64,000 nucleotides of DNA from Polyporus tsugae. Lineage: Eukaryota; Basidiomycota; Agaricomycetes; Polyporales; Polyporaceae. The notes under the pieces were generated by a model. The model saw only the letters and a program-made list of their open reading frames with translations, made no database searches and was not told where the DNA came from. The stretch covers positions 2,611,501 through 2,675,500 of the forward strand of contig JAHRBS010000014.1 of NCBI GenBank assembly GCA_024305745.1, given 5' to 3'. Positions 46,901 to 57,730 of this stretch are shown piece by piece. Position 1 is the first letter of the stretch. Every line of letters starts with the position of its first letter. Both the position numbers and the translations under genes were made by a program.

Positions 46901-48012
46901 ATGCGATCTCTCCCAATCCTTGTCGATTTGCTTGCGCACCGTGGCCCGGCCTACTTTCCCGGCGTACACTTTACTTTTCGTGCTTGTATACGCTTGGCGA
47001 GGTGGCGAAACATATGATCAGAAGAGTGCGTCTTTTACTATGTATTGTCTCTCCATTTTTCCTCACCAAGCTGTCTTTTTCACAGGTTCCTTCATTGCAG
47101 TCGGGCTGCTGCGCTGTAGGTGCTCCCCAATATTCGTGCATTTCACTGGTCTGGCGAACGCCTTGGCCCTTGTCTCATCACCCGAAATATTACGGAGTTC
47201 TCGAGAGGATCGTCTGGCCGAGTTACGTTCTCCCCTCTGGCTGTTACTCCTCGCTAACTACCGTGTTTTATAATGCTACAATATGTATATGGCTGCCATT
47301 CACCCGCTAGTGAACTTTCCGTCCCTGAGATACCCATCACTAGTCCTCCCCAGAACGGCGCCAGCGCGGGAGTCGAACTGGATGCACGCGACTCGGCCAC
47401 CGTCAACTGCCTGCTCGATACCACAGCCTCCACTCTTACCTATCCATCTCTGGGGATGCCATCTGGAGATGCGAGTCTTTCAGCTCCTTTGTCGCACTTC
47501 AGGAGCTCGAGCTCATTTCCACTGCTACGTTCGGCGGCCTCCACAATGTCTTCCGCTACTGCGCTGCTGTCACGTCGCTCACCCTGCTTCCCGCCTCCTC
47601 AGCCCATCCGAGCGAGATCTTCGCTACGCTCGACGCGCACCCAGGGGATATCGCCCTCCGCCCCAATCCACCATCCGCCAAGCAGCTCGCAGCTCGCGTG
47701 AGCTCTTCGTTTACGGGTTGTACCTGCGCCCGATCGTGCGAGAGTCCTCGGACCATGCAGACTCGATCATCAACTCCGCCCGCCCAGGTTCGGCCCATGT
47801 TGGTCGCTGGAGAAGGTCGCTTTCAGAAGAAGAGAGAATTTTGGGTGGGCCAACTGGGAGTGGGCCGCGCGGCTGTTGAAGTCGTATGATTTTCATGGAC
47901 TGGGTGCGTCTGAACTCGATATATATTCGTGATGATTGAGTGGAACGCTCACGCGGTATGGTGGGCAGGTTCGTTGCGACCTGGCATGCTGAAGAGCGGG
48001 GTGCGAAAGTCG
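46901..48012 (+). pseudogene. F-box family pseudogene, copy 6
   Basis: It matches copy 2 (33590) at DNA level in order. A shrunken exon 1 with ATGCG...CTCTCCC and GATTTGCT...CGCACCGTGG lies at about 46901-46975. The exon 2 stretch GCTCCCCAATATTCGTGC is at 47118-47135. Exon 3 pieces reading GVELDARDSATVN and then, in another frame, ALQELELIST and CAAVTSLTLLP are at 47370-47595. The sequence then jumps from the middle of exon 3 into exon 4 (RELFVYGLYLRPIVRES, about 47690-47755), a deletion of several hundred bases. A degraded EWEWLLR region and the RPGMLKSGV end lie at 47860-48012. Frameshifts and stops make it non-functional. Confidence 0.82.
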
Positions 48013-49604
48013 ATGTCGCTGTCCTCCATTGCAAGCATGCCGTACAGTAAACCGACCTCCGGTCCTGAGTTTACCAATGGGCGGTCAGGTGCGTTCCCGA
48101 CCTGCGCCTATCGATTTGGGCTTTCCCCGTCACCGCCGTTTGTGTTCGCCTCACCCACCTCGTCTTGATTCCGCCCTTCCCCTGCGCTGTTTCTTCCTGA
48201 TCTTAGCGATCATCGGTCATGTTGGGCGGAAAGTGGGATCGTCAACGAACTCTGATGGAACAGCGACAATATCAGGTTCGGTGAAGGTGGTGGGATTCCA
48301 AGTGCGACTACTTACAACCGCTTTGGGGGACTTCTCGTGTATCCTTGACGAACTACTCGTTCGTCGAACGTACGACGGGGTCAAGTTGAGCCCGATTCTC
48401 ACGGGAAGGTGGTCTCATGGAGGTGGCATTGGCCGACAACTTTGCGAATAGAAAACGTGTGGGCTTCAGATTGCCACAGTGTTTATCAGCATGCATCGTG
48501 ACTATGCTTCTCGACCTCTCGTACGGCAGTGGGATCGCCTCTAGGAATGCTCCACGATCCACGATTGAAAATCACCGTGCACTGGTGAGCGAGTTTCTTG
48601 TCCATTCCGTGCTTCGTGACTCATTCAACCTCAGTCAGTCATCCAAATTTGTGTTGCCGGAACTGATAAACGCGCTTCGGGAAACAGGTTTGAGTTCCTG
48701 ATCCGATGTCTAAAGTTCAAGAGGACGTGTAGGATCAAATATTGTGACTATAGCCTCCGCAGGCGGAGTGGTAGGGAAGATTTCGTATTGGATGGGGACC
48801 GTGGCCACCAAAAAAGTTCTCGCTAAAGTCGTATTTACTAGGCCGCATGATCAACCAGAAGCACGCCGAGCGAATGCCCTGGTCCGTCCGGTGGTCATAG
48901 ATGATGGAAGGCCGCGTCTGCTGGCGAGAAGCATCGGGACCGAATGTAAGCGGCATGGTCTGTAGCAACTGACGACATCGTCAATGCCGAAAGCAGTGAC
49001 TCGATATTCCGTATGCTCTAGACCTTTGTGGCGTTTTAAATAAGCGTCTGCCCGCTTACTGTGCCTGACGTACATATTGCACCGACCCCCGCGAGTTGCA
49101 GCCGAGGGACGGAATGCGTGGTCTCGGATTGGACCGGTTGGTCAGAAGACCCCTCCTCTTATCGGCGCCTCTTTCAGATTTCTGAGCATACAGCTTGCCA
49201 GAGGGTCGTAGGCCGTCTCCTGTAGATCCAGCTAGGAATGCTGTCAAGTACTATCTTTTGGCCAGATTCACGTCGGTGAGCGACCGTCACATTTGTGCTG
49301 CCTGTACTGTAGTCAGCAACGGAGGCGAGTGATTTACAGCGATTGCATCACCCGTCACGCGTGTTCCGACTCATGCGCGGGACGACGTTAGCCCGGACGT
49401 CCTCAAGCACCAGGTTTCCTTCGCCTTTCGGTGCTCTGGCCTGGTCCGGACTGCGATGTTTCCTTCCGGTTTGTTCCACTCTTCGAATCGACACGCATTC
49501 CAAGATTTCGGCGTATAAAACCTGCTGCGAGTGCATGCCAGGATGGACCATCACAACCCTCTAGACTACGGACTCCACATATCCCACCTATCTCCACCGT
49601 CGAA
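48013..49604. other. Intergenic region, about 1.6 kb, promoter side of the flavohemoglobin gene
   Basis: Open frames such as 48417-48701 (plus, 94 residues, ATG start) have no recognisable domain. The right end contains the flavohemoglobin promoter with a TATA box. No inverted-repeat element found. Confidence 0.4.
49514..49520 (+). promoter_or_regulatory. TATA box of the flavohemoglobin gene
   Basis: TATAAAA lies 85 bp upstream of the ATG at 49605, at the usual distance for an inducible fungal promoter. Flavohemoglobin genes are commonly induced by nitric oxide or nitrosative stress; no specific regulator site was identified. Confidence 0.6.
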
Positions 49605-51023
49605 ATGCCGGGAGAGATCCCTCACACCCTCGCGCCCTCGGTCCAACGTCCCAAGCCACTCACGGCTGAGCAGCGCAGACTGATCACCTCGATCGTCCCA
49701 GTGCTCGAACAGCATGGCAAGACTATCACCACCGTCATGTACAATCAAATGCTTGAAGAAAACCCCGCGCTGAAGAATATCTTCAGCAAAAGCAAGCAAG
49801 AGGTACGATGCCCGCACTACTGAACACCGAAAATAGCATTCTGACGCGTACCACGAACAGCGGGGCCAGCAGCCCGAGGTCCTCGCACGCTCCATCTACG
49901 CCTACGCGTCGCACATCGAGGACCTGGGCCCGATCCTGCCCTTCGTCGAGCGCATCGCGAACAAGCACGCGTCGGTCCACGTCGAGCCCGAGCACTACGA
50001 CGTCGTCGCGAAGTACCTCACGAGCGCGATCATCCAGGTCGTCGGCGCGGACGTCTTCAAGGGCGAGCTCTACGACGCGTGGATCGCCGCTTACTGGAAC
50101 CTCGCGTACGTGTTCATCGACCGCGAGCACGCGCTGTACAAGGAGGCCGGATGGGTCGGCTGGCGCGACTTCGTCGTCGAGAAGAAGGTCCGGGAGAGCG
50201 ACGAGGTCACGAGCTTCTACCTCCGGCCGAAGGACGGGAAGGCGCTCCCGCCGTATCGCCCTGGACAGTACATTTCTGTGCAGCGCTTCGTCCCGCAGTT
50301 CGGCGTAACGCAAAACAGGCAGTGAGTGGTCCGATCCGGTCTGTGGCCTTGGTCACGTTGTACATATTTTTCTGCTTACACCTCCGCTCCCTTGCCAGGT
50401 ACTCGCTCTCCGACGCGCCCACGCCCGATCACTACCGTATCTCTATCAAGCGCGAGGCAGGCCTCCCGAGCGACGCTGCGGAGCTCGCGCACCCCGGCAC
50501 GATGTCTAACATCCTCCACGGAACGCTCAACGAAGGCGACACGGTCGAGCTCGCCTACCCCTTCGGCGAGTTCTTCCTCGACGCGTCCTCGTCGCCCGTC
50601 GTCCTCTTATCCGCCGGCGTGGGCGTCACGCCCCTCCTCGCGATGCTCAACACCCTCGTCCAGGCGGCCGGCCCCAAGCGCTCCGTGTCGTGGATCCAGG
50701 CCGTTCGCAGCAGCCACTTGCACCCGTTCGGGGCGCACATCGCATCCGTGGCGAAGGCGCACCCCGAGCAGGTCTCCGCGACGATCTTCTACTCTGACGG
50801 GGACGAGGCGGACGCGCGGGGCAAAGACTTCGTCGTCCGCGGCCGTCTCGACGTCAGCGAGCTTGATAGCGCGGTGCTCAAGCTCGACGACGCGACGACG
50901 AACTACTACGTGTGCGGGCCGGAAAAGTTCATGGCGGACGTGTTCACGGGCTTGAAGGCGCGCGGCGTGGACGTGAGCAGGCTGCACGCGGAGGTCTTCG
51001 GCGCAGGTATGGAGCCCCAGTAA
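49605..51023 (+). CDS. Flavohemoglobin (nitric oxide dioxygenase)
   Basis: Exons 49605-49802, 49861-50321, 50399-51023; 427 residues, the usual length. The enzyme oxidises NO to nitrate with O2 and NAD(P)H. The globin domain (about residues 15-150) includes ITTVMYNQMLEENPALKNIF and ARSIYAYASHIEDLG, with the proximal-His region HASVHVEPEHYDVV. The FAD-binding domain follows with YRPGQYISVQRF and RQYSLSDAP, and the NAD-binding domain with LLSAGVGVTPLLAMLN and YYVCGPEKFMADVF. The first intron is taken to 49860 because this gives KQERGQQPEVLA, matching the family, and leaves a CTGAC branch site; ending it at 49836 would give an intron of only 34 nt. No mitochondrial presequence is obvious. It is convergent with the opsin-related gene, 189 bp apart. 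Confidence 0.94.
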
Positions 51024-51212
51024 TACAGTGAAAATAGCGGTACGACGTGGTGCAGGTACAGGACGCGATCACGCGGTGCGTTGTAGGATTATAATGTACA
51101 TGGTACAGTAGGGTGGAAGCGTTCGGTACGGTAGCATAACAGACAAATCTCCGCTCATTATCTCACAATCGTCCGCGGCCACATGCCACAGCGTCGGAGA
51201 CAGAACGGCCGT

Positions 51213-52369
51213 TCAAGCAGCGCCTACGATATGGGGAGGCGGCATGGACATAGAGTTCGCGATAGGCTGGGGGTTGTTCGTGGAGGTGCCGCCTGCTACG
51301 GGCGCGGCGCCGTTCGCAAAAGCAGGCTGGTCAGCAGACGCGTTGCCCACAGTGCCGTTCCCCCGCGCGCCGCCGTTCGCAGGCCGCTCGTACATGCTGT
51401 TCGTGTGACCGGCCTCCGTGTCGGTGTGCTTTCCCGACTGCAGACCGAACGTGGCGTAGTCGACCCCGCGCAGCTTGTAGAGGAAGAAGAACAGGAAGAC
51501 GGGCCCGGCGAGGAGGTCGAGGACGCCGAACCAAATCATCTCCGCGGTGACCGTGATGATGTTCCCGCCCTCGGAGAGCGCCCAGGCGATTGGGTACATG
51601 AGAAGGAGGAACGAGAGGTAGGCGGCGGCGATGTTGTAGCCGTCGCGAACGCTCCTACCAGCGGAGAAAGTGGTGCGGGCCCCGCGCCAGAGCAGAACGT
51701 ACCTTGAGAGTTGATCAATGAGTCCGCTAAGTCCACGGATGACTACAGGTTATTTGGCAGACATACCAGATGTAGAACAGCGCGACGACCCCGAAGGCGT
51801 AGTAACCCCATTTGTAGGTGGTCGGGACGAGGGCTCCAACGAGTCCGAGCACGACGAGGACGATGCTCATGAAGAGCGTGGTGAAGATATCGGAGAGCGA
51901 GAGGCCAGTCGCGAGGAGCAGCTCCAGGAGAAGCAGCGGGAAGCTGATGAACCATTGGATATAGTGCACAAACTACTCAGGAATGTTGAGACGATGCACG
52001 AATGAGAAGCAAACACTGAGAACGTACCCAAATCTGGCGTGTGCCACGTCCTCTGAACTCAACGCGGACGGGAGTAGCACCAAGGTCCGACGCCATGGAG
52101 AAGTAGGAGATGCATCCCACCGTGATGACAACGATGGCGATCTGGTGGAAGAGGCGCGTTCCGCGAGGGGTCTGAAGAAGGAGTCATATGTTAACGTGAC
52201 AACTGCGGCAAAAGAATGGCAGACGCACGAGGAACGTCCATCCTAGGATGGCGAGAAGCGAGGCGCCAAACAAGCTAAACACCGCCCACAGCCAGTCGGA
52301 GCCAGCACGAGATAGGTTGTAGGTAGCATTGGGGGGGTTGACTTCGAGAGCTTGATTGCCACCTGCCAT
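51213..52369 (-). CDS. Opsin-related seven-helix protein (YRO2/HSP30/ORP type) without retinal lysine
   Basis: Minus-strand exons 52369-52229, 52171-52028, 51972-51767, 51702-51213; 326 residues. Seven membrane helices can be followed: WLWAVFSLFGASLLAILGW, FHQIAIVVITVGCISYFS, the HYIQWFISFPLLLLELLLA helix C with the opsin-type W..S.PLLL signature, FTTLFMSIVLVVLGLVGAL, YYAFGVVALFYIW, AAAYLSFLLLMYPIAWALSE and IWFGVLDLLAGPVFLFFF. In light-sensing opsins the last helix has a Lys at LDVxAK for the retinal Schiff base; here the place is Gly (LDLLAGPVF), so covalent retinal binding is not expected. Yeast Hsp30/Yro2-type relatives are stress-induced plasma-membrane proteins of poorly known function. 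The C-terminal 70 residues are Asn/Gly/Ala/Pro-rich and cytosolic. Confidence 0.87.
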
Positions 52370-53414
52370 GACTTTTGCCGAACGATGAGAACAAGGGACA
52401 CAGGGTGGATGTGCGGGGGAGTGTTGAGCGTGGACGAAGACGAATTGAACAGCCGATTTTTGGTAGCTGAGCTGTTAAGTATCTTCGAAAATGAACAGTC
52501 AGCCCCGCGGGAATGACGAAGGCTTGGTCAGGATCCACCGTCGCCTGTAAGTCAGCCTCGGGATCAAAGCAGATGTGCGGGACGTCATCGCATGTCGGCC
52601 CGACACATTCTGCTCCGTCGTCCTTCGCCAGGGTTTGCAGCACTGGGGGAACCACGTTAAGCGTCATTGTTCTGAGATTATACTTCATGATGAATAAGGG
52701 AACAGCGGAGAGAGGGGGAGCAATCTGCATCGCACCGGATACTATGGCCCCTTCGGCTTGCGCTAAGCGAACAAGATTATGAACGGAAGACAGTCATCCA
52801 TTCCAGGATTCACGATGCCGGCGTAACATACGCCTCACACCTTGTGCATGTTCGGGGACCCATCGCCCTACGCCAACTCGAAACACTCAGAGTCGAGGTC
52901 AGAATTAGATACTTCTCTACAATATCAATATGCATAGCATGAGCGACACCGTAAAGAATGGGAATAAAGCACATGTTATACCTTCTTAGCACCTGCCCTC
53001 GCAGGCTTAGGCTTTTGCTACGCTCTAATTGAAGGAAGTCAACGGGAACGGCGACGACGTTCCATGCCACACCTCAGTAAACATCATCCGCTCGTACAAG
53101 CCGAATCTCACCTTTTCATGTTATGAGCACCGTGACGCATGATAAAACTGCCAGCCACTCCTCTGGCCTTACAATTGCCCAAGGCGTAGATGTTGGTAGT
53201 CGGGAGGAAAGGACGGATCCAAGACATGAGTCGGTTGAAGGGCGGATTTGGCAGGTCGTTCCCACGCTCCATATGCAGCCGTGACGTTGCTCTGGACACC
53301 GTACTTATGCAACTCAACTTCCGCCAGCACTCCCCTCTTCCTTGAAAACTCTGACTCCCCACTGTGAAATAGGAGCATCTATTTACCTGAAAAACTTTGG
53401 TCACCCATCGTTGA
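52370..53414. other. Intergenic region, about 1 kb, left of the hAT-like element
   Basis: Promoter of the opsin-related gene plus unassigned DNA. Minus-strand open frames (52275-52730, 52810-53070, 53108-53404) have no domain resemblance. Confidence 0.4.
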
Positions 53415-53422
53415 CGGCGGCC
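53415..53422 (+). repeat. Target-site duplication, left copy
   Basis: CGGCGGCC immediately precedes the 1161-bp element and is repeated exactly at 54584-54591. Confidence 0.8.
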
Positions 53423-54583
53423 CAGGGGGCGTTCAGGCGAGCTGCCGACGCTCCAACCCTCGTCCTGGTCCTATCGAATCGGTGACCGGGGTCCTGACTT
53501 TCACTTATTCTGCTAGTTTTTACGGAATCCCCAAGTGTTCACTCAGACAAGCAGGAATTCGCTTGAGATTGAAACCATGGCATGTTCATAACATTAGACA
53601 GCATTCCTGATACATTTTAAGAGGAAAGTCGAACTTGAACCAGGGTATTTGCCAAAGCCAGGATGAGGCGAAGGAATCGAGACAGAAGCGCTCATCCGTG
53701 GCGCGCGTTTCGCAGCACGTCAAGCGCTCATCGACTGCCCCGGTGGCCATGTAAGCAAGCAACTTGTCTTGTTCAGACCAAATCACCCATAGCTCTTGCT
53801 CCGTTCGACTGCGGGACGCGACAAAATTGGTGACGCGAATACTACGAAATGCGAGAAGACAACGCTGAGCCTTGCACGACAGATACGGTACAGCCAACCG
53901 GGAAAATACTAGAACTCGGGCGCGCTCGGGGTGCGACCCATGACACTACTTTCTGTCGTGAATTCAATACCCAGCGAGACCATATGTGCACTTGATGTTA
54001 TAAATAGCCCTTGTGATCCCAAGACAGATAATGTCAACATGTATCCCCTACCCCGAAGGCCTTCGCAGCGCTAGCCTGAACCAGCTACCGGCATGGTCTC
54101 CGCATTAGACACTGCAACAAACACGACTGCATTTATTCACAACTACTACTATAAGTCAACGATCTCTAAGAGAAAACCCAACCAAGACCTCGCCATATAC
54201 CACCGTAACGACGTTGACCTACGATGGTCTCGATTGAATACAACACCAATGTTACTCACCTATTCCTTCCCCGAGCGAGAGGCTAGTCTTAGTGTATGCA
54301 CACCAAATGCACACGCACGTCGATGGGTATCGGTGGGATGTTGTAACTCCGGCATATGGCGGATAATAATGGAGTCCCAGGTAATGTCCTGTGAGGCCGT
54401 GCACTAGTGAGAGGTAAACAAGGGCGTCGATGATGAAGGCAGACGGTAAGGACATAAGCTTCGATAGCAAGGCTCGTGTAATCTTATCTCGGCTAGAGGG
54501 GTCCTCCTCCCACTTTGGTGGCCGGGGTCCTGATTTTCATTCTCTGGGGTTGGTGCGCTGGACGCTCGCCTGAACGCCCCCTG
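53423..54583. mobile_element. hAT-like non-autonomous transposon, 1161 bp
   Basis: The ends are perfect 20-bp inverted repeats: the left reads CAGGGGGCGTTCAGGCGAGC and the right reads its exact reverse complement. An 8-bp direct repeat CGGCGGCC flanks it. A CAGGG terminus with an 8-bp duplication is the signature of the hAT superfamily. Near each end CCGGGGTCCTGA (53488-53499 and 54523-54534) occurs in the same orientation, a possible transposase-binding repeat. No transposase frame is visible; two open frames of about 100 codons (53586-53897 minus, 54093-54407 plus) are unrecognised. Perfect ends and duplication suggest recent insertion. Confidence 0.83.
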
Positions 54584-54591
54584 CGGCGGCC
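54584..54591 (+). repeat. Target-site duplication, right copy
   Basis: CGGCGGCC immediately follows the 1161-bp element and equals the left copy. Confidence 0.8.
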
Positions 54592-55947
54592 CCTTCCCTG
54601 CCCGCAACAAGAGAATATGTCCATCTCCGAGATGCAAGGCTATGTATCACATGACTTTTCCGACATACATGTCTCCTCGCATATTACCTTGTTTGTGTCA
54701 CAGGTAATATGATCTTTCACATAACATAACGAACCGGGAAGCAGCGCGAACCTGATTATTTACTAACAAGTCCGTGATATCCCGCCCTTGTTCCACCTCA
54801 CGATCATTGCACGTGTGCAGCCTGAGAAACGCAATAACCTTCGTGAGTTTTGCGATCTATTCCAGAGTTCTCCACTTATGCTCACTATCCTCCGTAGCTC
54901 GACCGATGCAGTCGCTGCTCTACTTCCATCTCTTCCTAGACAACGTGTGCGAAGTCATTCGTAATTGATAGGCCGCCACGATCTCTTAAGCTTTGTGGAT
55001 GCAATAAGGACGACAGCGCTCCGTGTCAGATACTTGATCACACCCCAAAGCGTGCATATGGGCGATAGATAACTATGACAGTTGCGAGGACCGTCGCTCA
55101 AAGATCACGAACAAGACGATGGTAACAAGGATAGTAAGTAAGGAGCGCCTTTTTTCACGTCGAAGTCGTCACGCTGACTGAGATTCACTCATAACAGTCG
55201 TATACGCACCTTAGCCACTACGCGAAATAGGGCGAGGGTTAGATGGTCCAATAGGAAAGCGATGGTCTGTAGACCGCGAGATGGTAAGGCCGCCACTCGA
55301 CGGGCTTGCCAATGTTGGGGCAGATTTGGTCAGTGTTCCTCTGGAATACGCAGCAGTATGCAGACTGACTCTTATCAAACACAGCGCACGGTATCCGTGC
55401 GTCACGACTCCTACCTAGAGATCAGGGAATTTGTTGTCTAGTGTTGGGCATATCACATGTGGTGAGTGTCATTGGTTATCCGGTCCCAATCGGCGAGTCG
55501 CAGTTCAGCTGCACCACCTTTTAACTCATAAGTATTCAGCCGTTCAAAGGCTGCGTAATGGGCTGCTTTGACGGCTTGCGATTACTGAGCTGTCAGGCTC
55601 GTAGTGGCTTCCTGTGCCTCATCCTTACCTGCTCCTTCACCAGGGTTCGTCCGATTGAGGATGTGCCAGTTTCCTACAAAGCTACAACCGCAGACTGATG
55701 CTGACTTAGAAGACAGCGTGGGAGCTCGAGAGGCCGTGACGCAATCGAAATTCTGACGACGCAACGTCGAACAGACTGTTGCCAGATGTTTGATATTCGT
55801 CCGCTCCGCAGTGGTGTGTGCTGATCGCAGCGACTCCAAATTCGTCAAATTCACAAATAGCATGGCAGTCTACTCGAGTCGGTCGGTTCCTCCTTCGCTC
55901 TTTTTTTTCGCACTCATCTTCTCGCGTTGCTGTTCGGCTTAGGAGCG
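54592..55947. other. Intergenic region, about 1.36 kb
   Basis: AT content is higher than in the coding parts and open frames are short. I see no gene, RNA gene or inverted-repeat element. The right end is the promoter of F-box copy 7, with a T-rich stretch near 55900. Confidence 0.4.
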
Positions 55948-57730
55948 ATGTCTCTCCCTCCGGAACTCTGGCAGGAGATCATTCGACAAATTTCCACCAA
56001 GGACCAGAAGACGTGTCTGTTCGTATCGAAGACGCATCACGATATCGCTGTCCGTTGCCTCTTCTCCCACGTCCATATCACTTTTGGGGCATGGTGCCCA
56101 CACGGGAGAGGGTCCACTTCCGCCCACGACATCCAAGACTATGCGGAGGAGCAGCGGGAAGCGACGAAGCGGCGTAACGCTCGCATCAGGGGCGAAATCC
56201 TTCAGCATATCAGGCGGACACCCCGTTTCACGACCATAATCAAGCAAATGTCCGTGCTGGCATACGCCGCAGGCGAACCATCTGAATTTAGTGAGTTACA
56301 TCTGCACCGTATATCGAGGCGATTGACGGAGTCCCTGGTCAGGCTCCTTGGAGGAAGCTTTGTCCATGCTCCGTGGCCTACGTGGGTTCGCGTGGTACGG
56401 TTCGAGTCCTCCGCCCCCGCCTTCGATCATCGAAAGATTAAGGGAGGCGTCCAGTCAGTCCCTTATCGATCTGGTACTCCCGTAAAGTGGATTTCATCTT
56501 CGTCTGTAATCCCCTATTATCTAACTCCGCGTCCTCTGCTCAGCTCAAATGCCGTGGTCGATTCGATGCGTCCTGGCCCGCTCCCACGGCTTACGTCCTT
56601 AGCGTTCCTACAACGGCATCACCCTCGCAGGCCCATCACGGAAGATTCAACCGCAGCAGCAATGACCTCCGTTCGCGCTCTTATCACTACTAACGCTACC
56701 ACCCTCCGCTCCCTCTCCGTTTACGGCGATATCCTCTTGGACCTCGACGTCACCGCATTCAAACATCTGACCGAGCTCTCAATCATCAACCCACGCACCC
56801 TGCCCAACCTCACCGCGATCTTCGAGCAATGCACGGCGATCCGCTCGTTCACGCTATGTGACAAGGCGCGCTACGACGGCCAAGAGGACGTGACGTACGA
56901 GCACTGGTCGAACGACGAGTTCATCGACGTCGTCCGCGCCCACCCCGGCGCCTTCCCGCACCTCACCTCCCTCAAGCTCATGGGCGCGTGGTTCTGCGCG
57001 GACCAGATAGAGGCGGTTGCCGCGTTCCTGAAGGACAAGGCGTCCCTCCGGCGGCTGGACCTGATGAACGACAAGTGGACGCGCTGGGACGGCGACGGGA
57101 TCGTCGACGACTGGCGCCCGCTGTTGGAGATCCTGTCTGGTTTTCCGCGTCTGGAGGTCTTGGGGTTCGACGTGCGCGGGGCACAGCTCACTCCAGACGA
57201 CATGCGGTGCTTGGAGAGGTACATTCCCCGCTGGGTGACCGCACTGCTGGTGACGGTCTTCGCCGAGTCGTCGAAGGCGCAGGTGGAGGACTGGAGTCGG
57301 TTGGTCAGTCTTTAACTTCAACAGCTTGCATGCGGCGATGTGTTGACTAACGAGCTCCGCGTTTGGTTGTAGATGACGGGGCTCGACTCGCTCCGCTATC
57401 TCCACATTCTGTCGGTTTACGGCCAGGAGCGTCGGGCTATCGAAGACATCCTCTCGAGTGCGCCTCTTCCCTCCCTCGAACTGTTCGGATACAACCAGAA
57501 CATGCACTGGGTCTCCCACAAGGACTCGGACGTGGGCAGGGTGGAACTTGGCGAGCGTTGGCCGTATTCGCGGGTACAGTTCCGCACGCGTGATGACTTT
57601 GGATGCGAAGACTGGGAGTGGCTGTTGCGGCATCATGGTGAGGATAACGAGGATGTTTTCTGTGAGTAGGGTTCTTTCCTTCTGCAGCCCTTGCTGACCT
57701 CACATGATGGTAGGGATATGGGGGAAGTAG
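55948..57730 (+). CDS. F-box family protein, copy 7 (intact)
   Basis: Exons 55948-56290, 56343-56481, 56544-57303, 57373-57661, 57714-57730; 515 residues. The F-box start is MSLPPELWQEIIRQISTKDQ, then TCLFVSKTHHDIAVRCLFSH. Exon 2 (139 nt) reads SLEEALSMLRGLRGFAWYGS. The leucine-rich exon 3 (760 nt, the same length as in copy 2) includes HLTELSIINP, CTAIRSFTLCD, HLTSLKLMGAW and FPRLEVLGFDV. Exon 4 ends FGCEDWEWLLRHHGED. The protein closes with VFWIWGK. Introns 1 and 2 happen to be open in frame, so an unspliced reading gives a false continuous frame. Predicted SCF substrate receptor. Confidence 0.83.

Noticed and set aside
49803..49836. 34-nt first intron of the flavohemoglobin gene
   Set aside because: Ending at 49860 gives a normal 58-nt intron, a branch-like CTGAC and better family agreement.
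56854..57636. 260-codon open frame on the minus strand
   Set aside because: Antisense shadow of exons 3-4 of F-box copy 7.
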